Part shown: one piece after another, positions 52,871-61,992 of the stretch
Position numbering within the stretch: position 1 is the first letter of the stretch
How the letters are laid out: the number at the start of each line of letters is the position of its first letter
NCBI RefSeq assembly: GCF_001610895.1
Contig: NZ_CP011273.1
Coordinates: 186,001-250,000, forward strand
Reading direction: 5' to 3'
Source of the DNA: Planctomyces sp. SH-PL62
Lineage (GTDB): Bacteria > Planctomycetota > Planctomycetia > Isosphaerales > Isosphaeraceae
Length of the DNA: 64,000 bases
Translations under genes and position numbers: made by a program
The notes under the pieces: model-generated
The model's input: the letters and a program-made list of their open reading frames with translations, nothing else
Told to the model about the DNA's origin: nothing
The model's database searches: none

Positions 52871-54412
52871 ATGATGCAGTCGACGAAGCGATGGCGATGG
52901 GCGGCGACGGTCGCCCTGGCATTGGGGACGATGACGGCCGCGAGGGCCGAGGGGCCGACGTTCAAGGCGGGGTTCGCGGAGCGGGACGTCTCGCCGGCGA
53001 TCGGGGACGAGGCGCCGGGGGGGTACGGCAAGGCCTACCACCAGACGTTCCACGACCCCTGCAAGGCCCGCGCGGCGGTCTTCGACGACGGGACCAATCG
53101 CGCCGCGATCGTCGGGCTCGACGCCCTGTTCATCCGCGGCAAGACCGTCGGCGAGATCCGCGCCGCGATCGAGGCGAAGACCGGCATCCCCGCCGGTTCG
53201 ATCCTGATCTCCGCCTCGCACACCCACAGCGGCGGGCCGACGGGCCTGTTCCTCCCCGGCGAGTTCGCCGACGCCTCGCCGCTGGTCAGGGACATGGTCG
53301 AGAAGGAGACCGTGATCGCCGACCCCGCCTACCTGGAGAAGGTCAAGGCCGGGATCGTCGACGCCGTCGTCGAGGCCGACGCGAAGCGCGTCCCTGCGCG
53401 GGGCGGCGCGGGCTTCGGCCTGGCCGAGAACGTGGCGTTCAACCGCCGCTTCAAGATGAAGCAGGGCCACGCGATGACCCACCCGGGCGTCGGAAACCCG
53501 GACATCGTCGAGCCCGCCGGGCCGGTCGACCCCCAGGTCGGCGTGCTGGGCGCGTGGGACGAGTCGGGCAAGTTCCTGGGCTGCGTCGTCAACTTCGCCT
53601 GCCACTGCACCACCGGCCCCGGCGGGATCTCGGCGGACTACGTCTACTACATGGAGAACGCGATCCGGGGCCTGATGGGCGACGACGCGAAGGTCGTCTT
53701 CGTCCCCGGCATGGCCGGCGACGTGACCCAGGTCAACAACCGCCTGCCTTACGAGGCCAGGCAGTTCGGCGAGGGATCGTCCCGGCTGGTCGGCGGCACG
53801 GTCGGCGCCGAGGCGGGCAAGGCGCTCATCGCGATGGAGCCGAAGGCCGGCCCGCTGGTCCCGGTGGCCGTCGCATCGCGCCGGCTTTCCATCCCGCGCC
53901 GGAAGCCGTCGGCGGAGCACGTCGCGGCGGCCCTCGCCCTGGTGCAGAAGCCGGACAAGACGGGCGTCGACCCGACCGAATGGACATTCGCCAAGGAGAC
54001 CGTCGTCCTGGAGGCGCGGATCGCCAGGGAGCCGGTGGTCGAGACCGAGGTCCAGGCCGTGCAGGTCGGCCCGGCCGTCTTCCTGACCTCGCCCGCCGAG
54101 TACTTCTGCCAGTACGGCCTGGACCTGAAGGCCGGGTCGAAATTCCCGTTCACGTTCCCGGTGTCGCTGGCGAACGACGTCGTGGGCTACGTCCCGCACG
54201 AAAGCGCGCTCGACCCCCAGACGGGCGGCGGCTATGAGACCCGCCTGACCGCCTACAGCAACCTGGAGCCCGCCGCCGGGCGCAAGATCGCCGACGCGCT
54301 CCTGGAACTCTCCGCGAGCCTCAAGCCCGGCGCCATCCCCAAGGCCCCCGCCCTCGGCCCGTTCAAGGGCAAGCCCTGGACCTACGGCGACGGTCGCCCG
54401 CAACTCGACTGA
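52871..54412 (+). CDS. Exported neutral/alkaline ceramidase-like hydrolase
   Basis: 513 residues. Signal peptide in residues 1-27 (WAATVALALGTMTAARAEG). FKAGFAERDVSPAIGDEAPG, then ILISASHTHSGGP (metal-binding H-T-H-S), GCVVNFACHCTT (His) and FVPGMAGDVTQVN, which match the neutral/alkaline non-lysosomal ceramidase superfamily common in planctomycetes. Real ceramidases cleave N-acyl sphingosine, but most planctomycete members have unknown substrates. Two adjacent ATG codons are possible; GAGGG lies just upstream. Confidence 0.85.
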   Translation: MMQSTKRWRWAATVALALGTMTAARAEGPTFKAGFAERDVSPAIGDEAPGGYGKAYHQTFHDPCKARAAVFDDGTNRAAIVGLDALFIRGKTVGEIRAAIEAKTGIPAGSILISASHTHSGGPTGLFLPGEFADASPLVRDMVEKETVIADPAYLEKVKAGIVDAVVEADAKRVPARGGAGFGLAENVAFNRRFKMKQGHAMTHPGVGNPDIVEPAGPVDPQVGVLGAWDESGKFLGCVVNFACHCTTGPGGISADYVYYMENAIRGLMGDDAKVVFVPGMAGDVTQVNNRLPYEARQFGEGSSRLVGGTVGAEAGKALIAMEPKAGPLVPVAVASRRLSIPRRKPSAEHVAAALALVQKPDKTGVDPTEWTFAKETVVLEARIAREPVVETEVQAVQVGPAVFLTSPAEYFCQYGLDLKAGSKFPFTFPVSLANDVVGYVPHESALDPQTGGGYETRLTAYSNLEPAAGRKIADALLELSASLKPGAIPKAPALGPFKGKPWTYGDGRPQLD

Positions 54413-54436
54413 GGCCCGACGGCCCACGGACCGCAC

Positions 54437-54467
54437 GCGGAGACGGCGCGTCGCGCGCCGTCTCCGC
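54437..54467 (+). terminator. Terminator-like hairpin
   Basis: GCGGAGACGGCGCG and CGCGCCGTCTCCGC pair over 13-14 bp with a very short loop, directly after the ceramidase-like gene. No U tract follows. Confidence 0.6.
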
Positions 54468-54558
54468 GCCGCATGAGTCCTTGCGCACCTTTCGCCCCGC
54501 TCTCTTGCCGCCCCCTTCTCCGGGACTTCGCCCGCACCGATCCCCGAGGCCGTCGAAC

Positions 54559-55929
54559 ATGAACGACCGCATCCTGTCGGCCCTCTTCGTCCCCCTTCTC
54601 GCCATCGGGGCGAACGTCGCCCGAGGGGCGGAGCCGCCGGCGGCCGATCGTCCGAACGTGGTCGTCTTCTTCACCGACGATCAGGGGTACGGCGATCTCG
54701 GCTGCCAGGGCTCGACGGACCTCAGCACGCCGAACATCGACCGGATGGCCGCCGAGGGGGTGCGGTTCACGTCCTGGTACTCCGCGGCCCCCGTCTGCTC
54801 CGCCTCGCGCGCGGCGATGTTGACGGGCCGGTCGCCGCAGGGGGCCGGGGTGCCGGGCAATGTCTCGTCGTACCCCGGCCGGCCGGGCATGCCCCCGGAG
54901 CAGGTCACCATCGCCGAGCGCCTGAAGCCGCTGGGCTACGCGACGGCCGCCGTCGGCAAGTGGCACCTGGGCTCGGCCCCCGGCGCGACCCCCAACGACC
55001 AGGGGTTCGACCGCTTCTTCGGCTTCTACGCCGGCTGCGTCGACAACTTCAGCCACACCTTCTACTGGGACGCCCCCCACGTCCACGACCTTCGCCGCGA
55101 CGACCAGGAGGTCCACGAGGACGGCACCTACCTGACCGACATCGTCACCCGCGAGGCGCTCCGCTTCGTCGACGAGAACCGCGCCGGGCCGTTCTTCCTC
55201 TACGTCGCCTACAACCTCCCGCATTACCCGTTGCAGGCGCCCCAGCGGATCCTCAAGCGGTTCGCCCACCTGCCCCCTTCGCGCGCGAAGTACGCGGCGA
55301 CCCTCGCGGCCGTCGACGAGAGCGTGGGCGACGTGCTGGCGCGACTCGATGAGCATAAGATCTCCGATCGCACCCTCGTCGTCTTCCTCAGCGACCACGG
55401 CGCGACGGCGGAGGCCCGGGGCGACGGCCCGATCGGCGACAACGGCCCCTTCCGAGGCCGGAAGTTCAGCCTGTTCGAAGGCGGACTCCGCGTCCCCTGC
55501 ATCGTCCGACGCCCTGGCGTCGTCCCCGCCGGCCAGACCCGCGACCAACTCGCCTGCACGTCCGACCTGGCTCCGACGTTCCTCGCCGCCGCCGGCGGCA
55601 CGCCCGATTCGCCGACCGCGTTCGAGGGCAAAGACCTGACCGAAGTCCTCCTCCGCGACGCCCCCTCGCCGCACGCGTCCCTCGCCTGGTCCTCGGCCGG
55701 CCAGGACGCCGTCCGCGAAGGCCGCTGGAAGCTCGTCCGCAACGGCCGGGATGACCAGAACCGCCCGGTCGTCGGCCCCGACGCCCTGTTCCTGGCGGAC
55801 CTCGAAGCCGATCCGGGCGAGACCAGGAACCTCGCCGCCGACCATCCCGAGGTGGTCGAACGCCTCTCCGGACTCCACGCCGAATGGGCGAAGTCCGTCG
55901 CCGAGACGCCGACTCCCGGCCCAGGGTGA
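54559..55929 (+). CDS. Secreted sulfatase
   Basis: 456 residues. Signal peptide MNDRILSALFVPLLAIGANV. DRPNVVVFFTDDQGYGDLGC (metal Asp), CSASRAAMLTGR, a C-x-A-x-R variant of the formylglycine motif, GKWHLGSAPG and VVFLSDHGATAE. The protein is related to, but distinct from, the sulfatase at 27335-28831. The start gives the signal peptide directly; a longer frame adds 26 proline/arginine-rich residues. Confidence 0.93.
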   Translation: MNDRILSALFVPLLAIGANVARGAEPPAADRPNVVVFFTDDQGYGDLGCQGSTDLSTPNIDRMAAEGVRFTSWYSAAPVCSASRAAMLTGRSPQGAGVPGNVSSYPGRPGMPPEQVTIAERLKPLGYATAAVGKWHLGSAPGATPNDQGFDRFFGFYAGCVDNFSHTFYWDAPHVHDLRRDDQEVHEDGTYLTDIVTREALRFVDENRAGPFFLYVAYNLPHYPLQAPQRILKRFAHLPPSRAKYAATLAAVDESVGDVLARLDEHKISDRTLVVFLSDHGATAEARGDGPIGDNGPFRGRKFSLFEGGLRVPCIVRRPGVVPAGQTRDQLACTSDLAPTFLAAAGGTPDSPTAFEGKDLTEVLLRDAPSPHASLAWSSAGQDAVREGRWKLVRNGRDDQNRPVVGPDALFLADLEADPGETRNLAADHPEVVERLSGLHAEWAKSVAETPTPGPG

Positions 55930-55930
55930 G

Positions 55931-55957
55931 AAGCCTTCCCCACTGAGGGGGAAGGCG
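55931..55957 (+). repeat. Partial palindromic element (first stem)
   Basis: GCCTTCCCC-ACTG-AGGGGGAAGGC, the first hairpin of the dispersed element, right after the sulfatase stop and between convergent genes. It could act as a terminator. Confidence 0.45.
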
Positions 55958-55993
55958 GGAACGCGCCGCCGGGGGTTGGGGCCGCTCGGCGAT

Positions 55994-57930
55994 TCACTCC
56001 ACCGGCGGGCCGGTGCGGAACGAGTGCTCGCGGGAGAAGGGCGTGGCCGAGGCGTGTTCGACGCGGAGCCACGAACGGTAGCGGGAGCCGTCGGCCCCGG
56101 CGGAGGCGAAGTCGCAGAGCTTCACGGGCTTGCCGTCGGCCGTCTTCGCCTCGACGAGGACGATCGGCGGCTGGGAACCCTTCCAGTCGGAGGGGGGGAG
56201 GATGCGGAGCGAGCGGGCGTCGATCGGCTCGGGGTCGTCGGGGCCGTTCTCGTTCAGCCGGGCGTCGTAGGCCAGCAGGGTCGGGCCGACGTAGAGGGAC
56301 GCGCGTCCGGCGTACCCGTTCTCGCCCACCCAGACGCGGGGGCTCATATCAAGATCCAATTCGATGACGTCGCCGTCCTTCCACTCGCGGTCGATCGTCC
56401 GGTAGGTCGCCGGCTTCACGTCCGCGACGGCCTCGCCCCCGACCGTCAGCCTGGTGGCCGTGGACCATTGCGGGATACGGAGGGCGAGCGCGAATTTCGT
56501 CGGCCGGTCGACGTCGACCTTGATGCGGACGCGGCCCGAGCGCGGGTAGTCGGTCTCGGTCTCCAGGCCGACCCGCGCTCCCCCCCCGAGGCGGCCGATG
56601 AGGTCGCCGGCGCCGTACCAGTTCAGGACCAGGCCGCCGGTCGCGTCGTCGCTCAGGAGGGCCCATTGCGAGACCAGGCCGAGGCCCCGCGCGGCGTTGA
56701 CGGAGCAGCAGTTCAGCTCGGGCGACCCGGGGCGGGACTGGAAGACGATCTCGTGGTAGTTGGCCTGGCGGACGCCGTCCATCGGCGTGTTGTACGTGCT
56801 CCAGCGGCCGGTGGGGGAGAACAGCCCGAGCGCCGAGTTCAGCGTGGAAAGCTCCAGCTCGTCGGCCGCGATCGGGTCGCCCGACTGCTTGAGCATGTCC
56901 ACCGAGAGGGCGAGCCAGGCGATGGTGCAGCAGGTCTCGATGGCGCCGGCGTGGTATGGGTCGCCCTGGGCCTGCTCGCCCGAGGAGAACCCGCCGTTGT
57001 TGTGGCGGTCGAGCTTGGCGATGCTCCACCAGAGGTTCGCGTAGGCCTTGCGGCGGTCCGCGTCGTTCTCGATCCTCCCGAGGGCGGCGAGGGCCTGCAT
57101 CGGGTGGAGGCTCTCCCATCGCGGCTTCGGGGTCTGGAAGAACTCGTCGCCGGCCAGGCCCCGTCGGAGGTAGTCGCCGGCCAGGGGGGCGCCGTCGGGG
57201 GCGGTCGCGGCGAACTCGTCGACGATCTGCTTCGCCAGGTCCAGGTACTTCTTCGCCCGCGTCTTCTCATAAAGCAGGACGAGTGCGTGCGCGGGGGCGA
57301 GGTTCATCTCGGTGGAGCCGGTGTCGACCAGCCGGGGCTTCTTGTCGCCGAGGAACCTGTCGCAGAGCAGGTCGCCGATCTTGACGGCGGCGGCCAGCGC
57401 GTCGGGGTCGCCGACGGCGTCGTCCCAGGTCATCAAGCCGAGCATCATGTGATAATGGCCCCAGGCGTCCCAGGTGCCTCCGGGCTTGCCCTGGATGTTG
57501 GGCGCCGTGCCGGTGAGCCGGTGGTCCTTCGGGAAGGGACCGAAGTAGCCGTCGGCGTCTTGCAGGGGGAGAAGCTCGCGGACGTAGGCTTCGAGCGACC
57601 GCTTCAGGTCGGGGTTGCTGGTCGCCTGGTAGACCTGCGCCGCGCCGGTGAGGAACTTGCCCGCGAACTCGCCCGACCAGGGGAGGAGGTCGCGATAGGG
57701 CTGGCGGTCGCGGTCGGCGAACATCGCCAGGATCGCCGGATTCGCCCTGGGGCCGGGCAGGAGCCAGTCGGCCGTGACGGCGTCGAGATAGGCGCGGAGC
57801 GGCCCGGCGGGCTCCATCCTCAGGCCGGCGGGACGTCGCAGCGGGTGCTCGGGGGGCGTCTCGGGGGGGCGGCGGATGCGCCCGCGCAGAGGATCGCGGC
57901 CAGCGTCGCGAGGCCTAGCTTTCGTGTCAT
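55994..57930 (-). CDS. Secreted DUF1680 / GH127-like glycoside hydrolase, frameshifted
   Basis: A signal peptide (MTRKLGLATLAAILCAGASA) lies in one frame and the rest in another; joined they make ~645 residues. The break is in a run of seven C on the coding strand (plus-strand G, 57863-57869), and one added C restores the frame. The body fits DUF1680: YLDAVTADWLLPG, WDAWGHYHMMLGLMTWDDA, AGAIETCCTIAWLALSVDML (Cys pair), PELNCCSVNAARGLGL and a beta C-terminus. Family members include GH127 beta-L-arabinofuranosidases, whose zinc/thiolate site uses Cys. Convergent with the sulfatase. The substrate is not determined. Confidence 0.8.
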
Positions 57931-58147
57931 CGGGAGTCTCTCCGGGGCTGAATGATGCGGCCAGGTCCCTTCGCAGGACGCGACGGTTTCCGAGGATAGA
58001 CCCGATCCGAGCCCGCCGCCAGCCTCCGCCCCCTCGACGACGGCCCCGGCGGTCGGTAACGTCGACGTGACTCCCTCGACATCCTCCACGCCCCGCCCCG
58101 GCGCGACGGTCCCCCCGAGCCGCTCGCCGGTGAGCCAGGAACCCATC

Positions 58148-59368
58148 ATGAAACGAACCGTCTATGCGACGATGCTGTTCGCCTGGTGTCTCGCCGCGCA
58201 GGCCGGAGGCCCCGTCGAGGGCTTCGTCGCCGTCCAGGGGGCTCGGCTCGTCCTCGACGGCCGGGAGTACCGGGCGGTCGGCGCTAACGTGCCGCACCTG
58301 CACCAGATCCACCTGGGGACGTGGTTCCACCTCGGCCAGATCTACGGGACCCCCGAGCGGGCGAAGGCGGCGGCCGCCGCGGCGATCGAGGACGCCTCGC
58401 GGAGCGGCCTGGCGTTCCTCCGATTCTTCGCCGGCCCCGGCTACCCGATCGAGGCCGACCGACTCCTCACACGCGACCCCGACGCCTACTGGCGCGGCAT
58501 GGACGAGCTGTTCGCCCTCTGCCGACGCTCGGGCCTCCGCCTGGTCCCCTGCCTGAACGTCACCTCGTGGAACTCCCACGTCGGCGAGCCGAGGGGCGCG
58601 ATCCTCGACCACGACTCGAAGACCTGGCGCGCGAACGAGGCCTACGTCCGGGCCTTCGTGACCCGCTACAGGGACGACCCCACGGTCCTGATGTGGGAGC
58701 TGGAGAACGAGCTGATGCTCGCCGCCGACGTGGACCTGAAGGGCTCGCCGCTGCTCCCGCGAAGCGTCTACCCCGAGGGGGCGACGATCCGCGAGACCGG
58801 CGGGCGCGAGGACTCGTTGACCTGGGAGATGACCCGGCGGATCTACCGCGAACAGGCCGCGTTCATCAAGTCGCTCGACCCGAACCATCCCGTGACCAGC
58901 GGCGACGCCGGCGTGCGGCCCGAGGCCGCCAGCCGCCGCGAGACGTTCCCCGACTTCCGCTTTCGCGACGACTCGTGGCGCGAGCACCTGGCGAACGAGC
59001 TGGCCGCGCAGCCCGAGCCGCTCGACGTCTTCAGCCTGCACCACTACGGCCCCGCCGACCCCGGCCCGAAGGGCTCCGGCCTCGACGCCCTCGGACGAGC
59101 CCGCCTCGCCGCCCGCGCCGTCGGGGCCGCCCGCGCCCCCCTGTTCATCGGCGAGCTGGGCCAGGACGCCCCCCGATTCCAGTCCGACCCGGAGGCGAGT
59201 TGGGCCAGGGCCTACCTGGACATGGCCGAGGAGGAAGGGATCTCCCTCGTCGCCCTCTGGGTCTGGCACTTCCCCTGGCAGCCCGACATGACCCTCGACG
59301 GCCGCTCCCACCCCGCACTCGTCGAGCGCGCCCGCGCCTTCAACCGTCGCCACGCGGGCCTTGATTGA
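58148..59368 (+). CDS. Exported GH5-like glycoside hydrolase
   Basis: 406 residues with a signal peptide (MKRTVYATMLFAWCLAAQAG). (Beta/alpha)8 features of clan GH-A: YRAVGANVPHLHQI, LAFLRFFAGPGYPI, LRLVPCLNVTSWN, VLMWELENELM with the acid/base Glu after Asn, FSLHHYGP and APLFIGELGQDAP with the nucleophile Glu. Resembles the mannanase/cellulase-type GH5 proteins; substrate open. It is divergent from the GH127-like gene, which suggests they may act on the same polysaccharide (inference). Start at 58148 by signal peptide. Confidence 0.85.
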   Translation: MKRTVYATMLFAWCLAAQAGGPVEGFVAVQGARLVLDGREYRAVGANVPHLHQIHLGTWFHLGQIYGTPERAKAAAAAAIEDASRSGLAFLRFFAGPGYPIEADRLLTRDPDAYWRGMDELFALCRRSGLRLVPCLNVTSWNSHVGEPRGAILDHDSKTWRANEAYVRAFVTRYRDDPTVLMWELENELMLAADVDLKGSPLLPRSVYPEGATIRETGGREDSLTWEMTRRIYREQAAFIKSLDPNHPVTSGDAGVRPEAASRRETFPDFRFRDDSWREHLANELAAQPEPLDVFSLHHYGPADPGPKGSGLDALGRARLAARAVGAARAPLFIGELGQDAPRFQSDPEASWARAYLDMAEEEGISLVALWVWHFPWQPDMTLDGRSHPALVERARAFNRRHAGLD

Positions 59369-59397
59369 GGCCGCGCCGGCCCCCCTTCATCCGCCGT

Positions 59398-60468
59398 TCA
59401 GGCCACGATGACGCGGCCGGGCTGGTCGGGGGAGACGGCTTCCTCGATCTCGATTTCGCGAGGGAGGAAGGCGCGGATGGTGTCGGCGTTGGTGCGGAGG
59501 TGCTCGGTCACGCGGGAGACGGTGTAGACCGATCGGCCTTCGGCCAGGGCCAGGGGGAGGAGGATCTGGTCGGCCGAGTGGGGGTCGACGGCGCCGTCGG
59601 GGACGCCCAGGAAGTCGAGGAGTTCGTCGACGGCCTCGTCGGCGACGAGTTCGGCGGGCTTGCCGCGCTCGCCGAGGCCGACGAACGTGGCGGGGGCCGA
59701 TCCGGCGTGCACGGCCGTGAGGCTGATCGCCGCGCCCTGGCCGGGGCTGGGCCAGGAGGCGGCCTCGATCTCCACGTCGACGTTCCAGCCTTCGTCGGCG
59801 ATCCGGCTCAGGGCGCGGTCGCGGAGACGGCGGACGACGTCCTCGCGGAGGTTGGCCGCGCCGGCGACGCCCCGGATGCGGAGCAGGTCGCCTCGGGTGG
59901 TGCGGACCCAGGGGCTGGGCTTCGCCGGCTCGATCCAGGCTTCGAGACGGCCGCCGCCGCGAGGATAGAAGCCGGCCGAAGGCATGGCCAGGGCGATCGG
60001 CGTCCCGAGGTTCGCCAGGTGCTCGCGCCAGGTCTGGTCCAGGAACGGGAACGCGGGCGCCTTGGGGTTGAACGTCCCCCCGGTCAGGACGACGCGGGCG
60101 GCGGTCTCGGCCCGCATCGCCAGAGGGAGGTGCAGAGTCTGGAGGACGAGCCCGGTCGAGCCGGCGGTGCCGATGTCGATGGTCAGGTCGCGGGGCGCGA
60201 CCGCGCCGGGGCGGAAGACCAGGTCGCGAGAGCCGACCTCGGCGCCGAGCAGGTCGGCCCCGCCGAGGAGGGCGGCGGCCTCGACGGCCTTGAGGTGCTG
60301 GGGCCGGAGGCCCGGCTTGTCGCGGTTGGCGCGCAGCTTCACGATGCGGAACGGCCTGCCGGTCAGCAGCGACAGCGTGAGGGCCGTGCGGAGGATCTGC
60401 CCGCCCCCCTCGCCGTGCGAGCCGTCGAGGGTGACGAGGCGTTCCGACTCGGGCTTGGAAGAGGACAC
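59398..60468 (-). CDS. rtcA: RNA 3'-terminal phosphate cyclase
   Basis: 356 residues, GTG start. LDGSHGEGGGQILRTALTLS at the N-terminus, LRANRDKPGLRPQHLKA, FNPKAPAFPFLDQTW, PSAGFYPRGGGRLEAWI and VTEHLRTNADTIRAFLP, with the catalytic His in the last. It converts RNA 3'-phosphate to a 2',3'-cyclic phosphate with ATP. No rtcB/rtcR gene is nearby. The start was chosen because similarity begins there; the longer frame adds 70 residues without similarity. Confidence 0.93.
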   Translation of the reverse strand: MSSSKPESERLVTLDGSHGEGGGQILRTALTLSLLTGRPFRIVKLRANRDKPGLRPQHLKAVEAAALLGGADLLGAEVGSRDLVFRPGAVAPRDLTIDIGTAGSTGLVLQTLHLPLAMRAETAARVVLTGGTFNPKAPAFPFLDQTWREHLANLGTPIALAMPSAGFYPRGGGRLEAWIEPAKPSPWVRTTRGDLLRIRGVAGAANLREDVVRRLRDRALSRIADEGWNVDVEIEAASWPSPGQGAAISLTAVHAGSAPATFVGLGERGKPAELVADEAVDELLDFLGVPDGAVDPHSADQILLPLALAEGRSVYTVSRVTEHLRTNADTIRAFLPREIEIEEAVSPDQPGRVIVA

Positions 60469-60674
60469 GGCGCGCGATCCCCTGGAAGGGCGAGGACTGG
60501 GGGGAGAGGCCCACGACGGCCGCAACGGTCCCGCGTTCGGCTCATGCGCGGCATGGCCGACCCAGCGCTTCCGACAACCGCCGGCGAGCTTCGGTTCGAT
60601 GCCCGTCGGGGGTCGGTTCCGCCGATCTCCGGATCCGATGTCGCCTTCCATGGTCGCGCTCCTGGGGGGCAAGG

Positions 60675-61631
60675 TCAACGGGCGGCTTCGTCCTTGGCCG
60701 GCGTGGGCCGGGCCGTCGCCAGGTCGGCGCCGGGCTGGGCCGCGACGTCGCCGACGATCTTCGAGGGCTTCTCCTCAAGCACGCCGAGCTGGTTGCGGCC
60801 GGCCCAGATCAGGACCAGGCGCTGGCTGCGGCGGTCGGGGTGGTCGGCGGAGGCGGTGAACAGGAACGCGCCCAGGCTCCGCTCCTGGTCGGGCAGGCAG
60901 CCCAGCACGACGGCCTGGTCGGGCTCGACGACGAGGTTGGCGGTCAGGTCGCGGAGCGATTCCTGCTGCTGGCCGTCGGCGATCTTGAACTCCTGGGGGG
61001 AGTACGGGGACGGCTGCTGGAGCGGCTGGTAGGACCGCTGCACGTCGCCGTGGTGGATCTCGGGCGTGAGCCGGAGGGACACCGAGCCCGACTCGTAGTG
61101 CTCGGGCGTGACGCGGTAGAAGCCGCTGGCCTCGCTGTAGTCCTTGCCGGTGACGCGGCGGTCCAGGTTGAGCAGGAGGCTCGCCTGGTCGACCTTGTCG
61201 CAGACGGTGAGCAACTCCTGGGTCCCCTCGGGGACGAGGAACGTGATCGGTTCCACCTTGTGGGGCGGCGGGGCGTTGAGCAGGGCCTCCAGCTCGCGCG
61301 GGAGGTCGCCGGTGATCCGGCCCATGCGGATGCCGTTGGCTTGCAACGCCAGCCGCTCCTCGGGGGCGACGGACTGCTCGTCGACGGCCCGCCAGGCGAT
61401 CTCGTTGACGACGGGGTCGCGGAACGGCCGGGTGACGACCGCCATGCGGAGGGCGCACTTCTTGGGCTCGATGATCTCGCCCTGCCGGTTGCCGATCCGC
61501 CCCAGGAGGTTGTCCGGTCGGATCTGGTCCTTACGCGGGTTGCAGCCCCAGGCCCCGGCCAGCCCCGCCGCCAGACAGCCAAGGACGGCCCGTCGCGACG
61601 CGACGGCCGAAAACCCCCAGTTCGCACGCAT
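60675..61631 (-). CDS. Lipoprotein of unknown function
   Basis: 318 residues. MRANWGFSAVASRRAVLGCL continues to the lipobox GAWGC. The mature domain is beta/alpha with no motif I recognise (KKCALRMAVVTRPFRDPVV, SLLLNLDRRVTGKDYSEASG, ANLVVEPDQAVVLGCLPDQE, RRSQRLVLIWAGRNQLGVLE). It is a planctomycete-type conserved-looking protein rather than a random frame. The first gene in the direction of rtcA, with a ~205-bp gap. The start could also be 21 or 39 bases earlier. Confidence 0.7.
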   Translation of the reverse strand: MRANWGFSAVASRRAVLGCLAAGLAGAWGCNPRKDQIRPDNLLGRIGNRQGEIIEPKKCALRMAVVTRPFRDPVVNEIAWRAVDEQSVAPEERLALQANGIRMGRITGDLPRELEALLNAPPPHKVEPITFLVPEGTQELLTVCDKVDQASLLLNLDRRVTGKDYSEASGFYRVTPEHYESGSVSLRLTPEIHHGDVQRSYQPLQQPSPYSPQEFKIADGQQQESLRDLTANLVVEPDQAVVLGCLPDQERSLGAFLFTASADHPDRRSQRLVLIWAGRNQLGVLEEKPSKIVGDVAAQPGADLATARPTPAKDEAAR

Positions 61632-61992
61632 GGGGCGGAATCCTTTCCGCATAGCAAAGCCCGGCCTCATCCTCGACTCGACCGATTCGTCCCCGTCGTC
61701 GACAGCGGGCGAGTGTAGGACGGTTCGACGCCGCCGTCAATCGCAGTACCCCGGGTCGAGACGGGGGGCTCGGGAGGACCTGTGGATCTGGGCGGCCGTC
61801 GCCGGCCACGGCCCCGCCCCCGGTCGCAAAAACTGGTTGAGATCCGGTCGAGCGGCCGGTATATCTTGGGACGGCGGTCGGTCCTCCCGAAGATCAACCG
61901 GACGCCCTCGATCCACGCTGTCGTGCTTCAGGATGAACACCCATGAGGGACGAGGACGCGGACATGAAACGACTCGAAAGGTCTCGATCGTG
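61632..61992. other. Divergent intergenic region
   Basis: 360 bp between the lipoprotein gene and the PAS sensor gene. A nine-codon frame (MKRLERSRS, 61964-61993) ends in a TGATG overlap with the sensor's ATG and could be a leader peptide. No hairpin or repeat noticed. Confidence 0.4.

Noticed and set aside
52441-53031. Minus-strand frame containing the tandem 15-residue repeat
   Set aside because: It overlaps the ends of two well-supported plus-strand genes; only the repeat part looks unusual, so I recorded the repeat rather than a gene.
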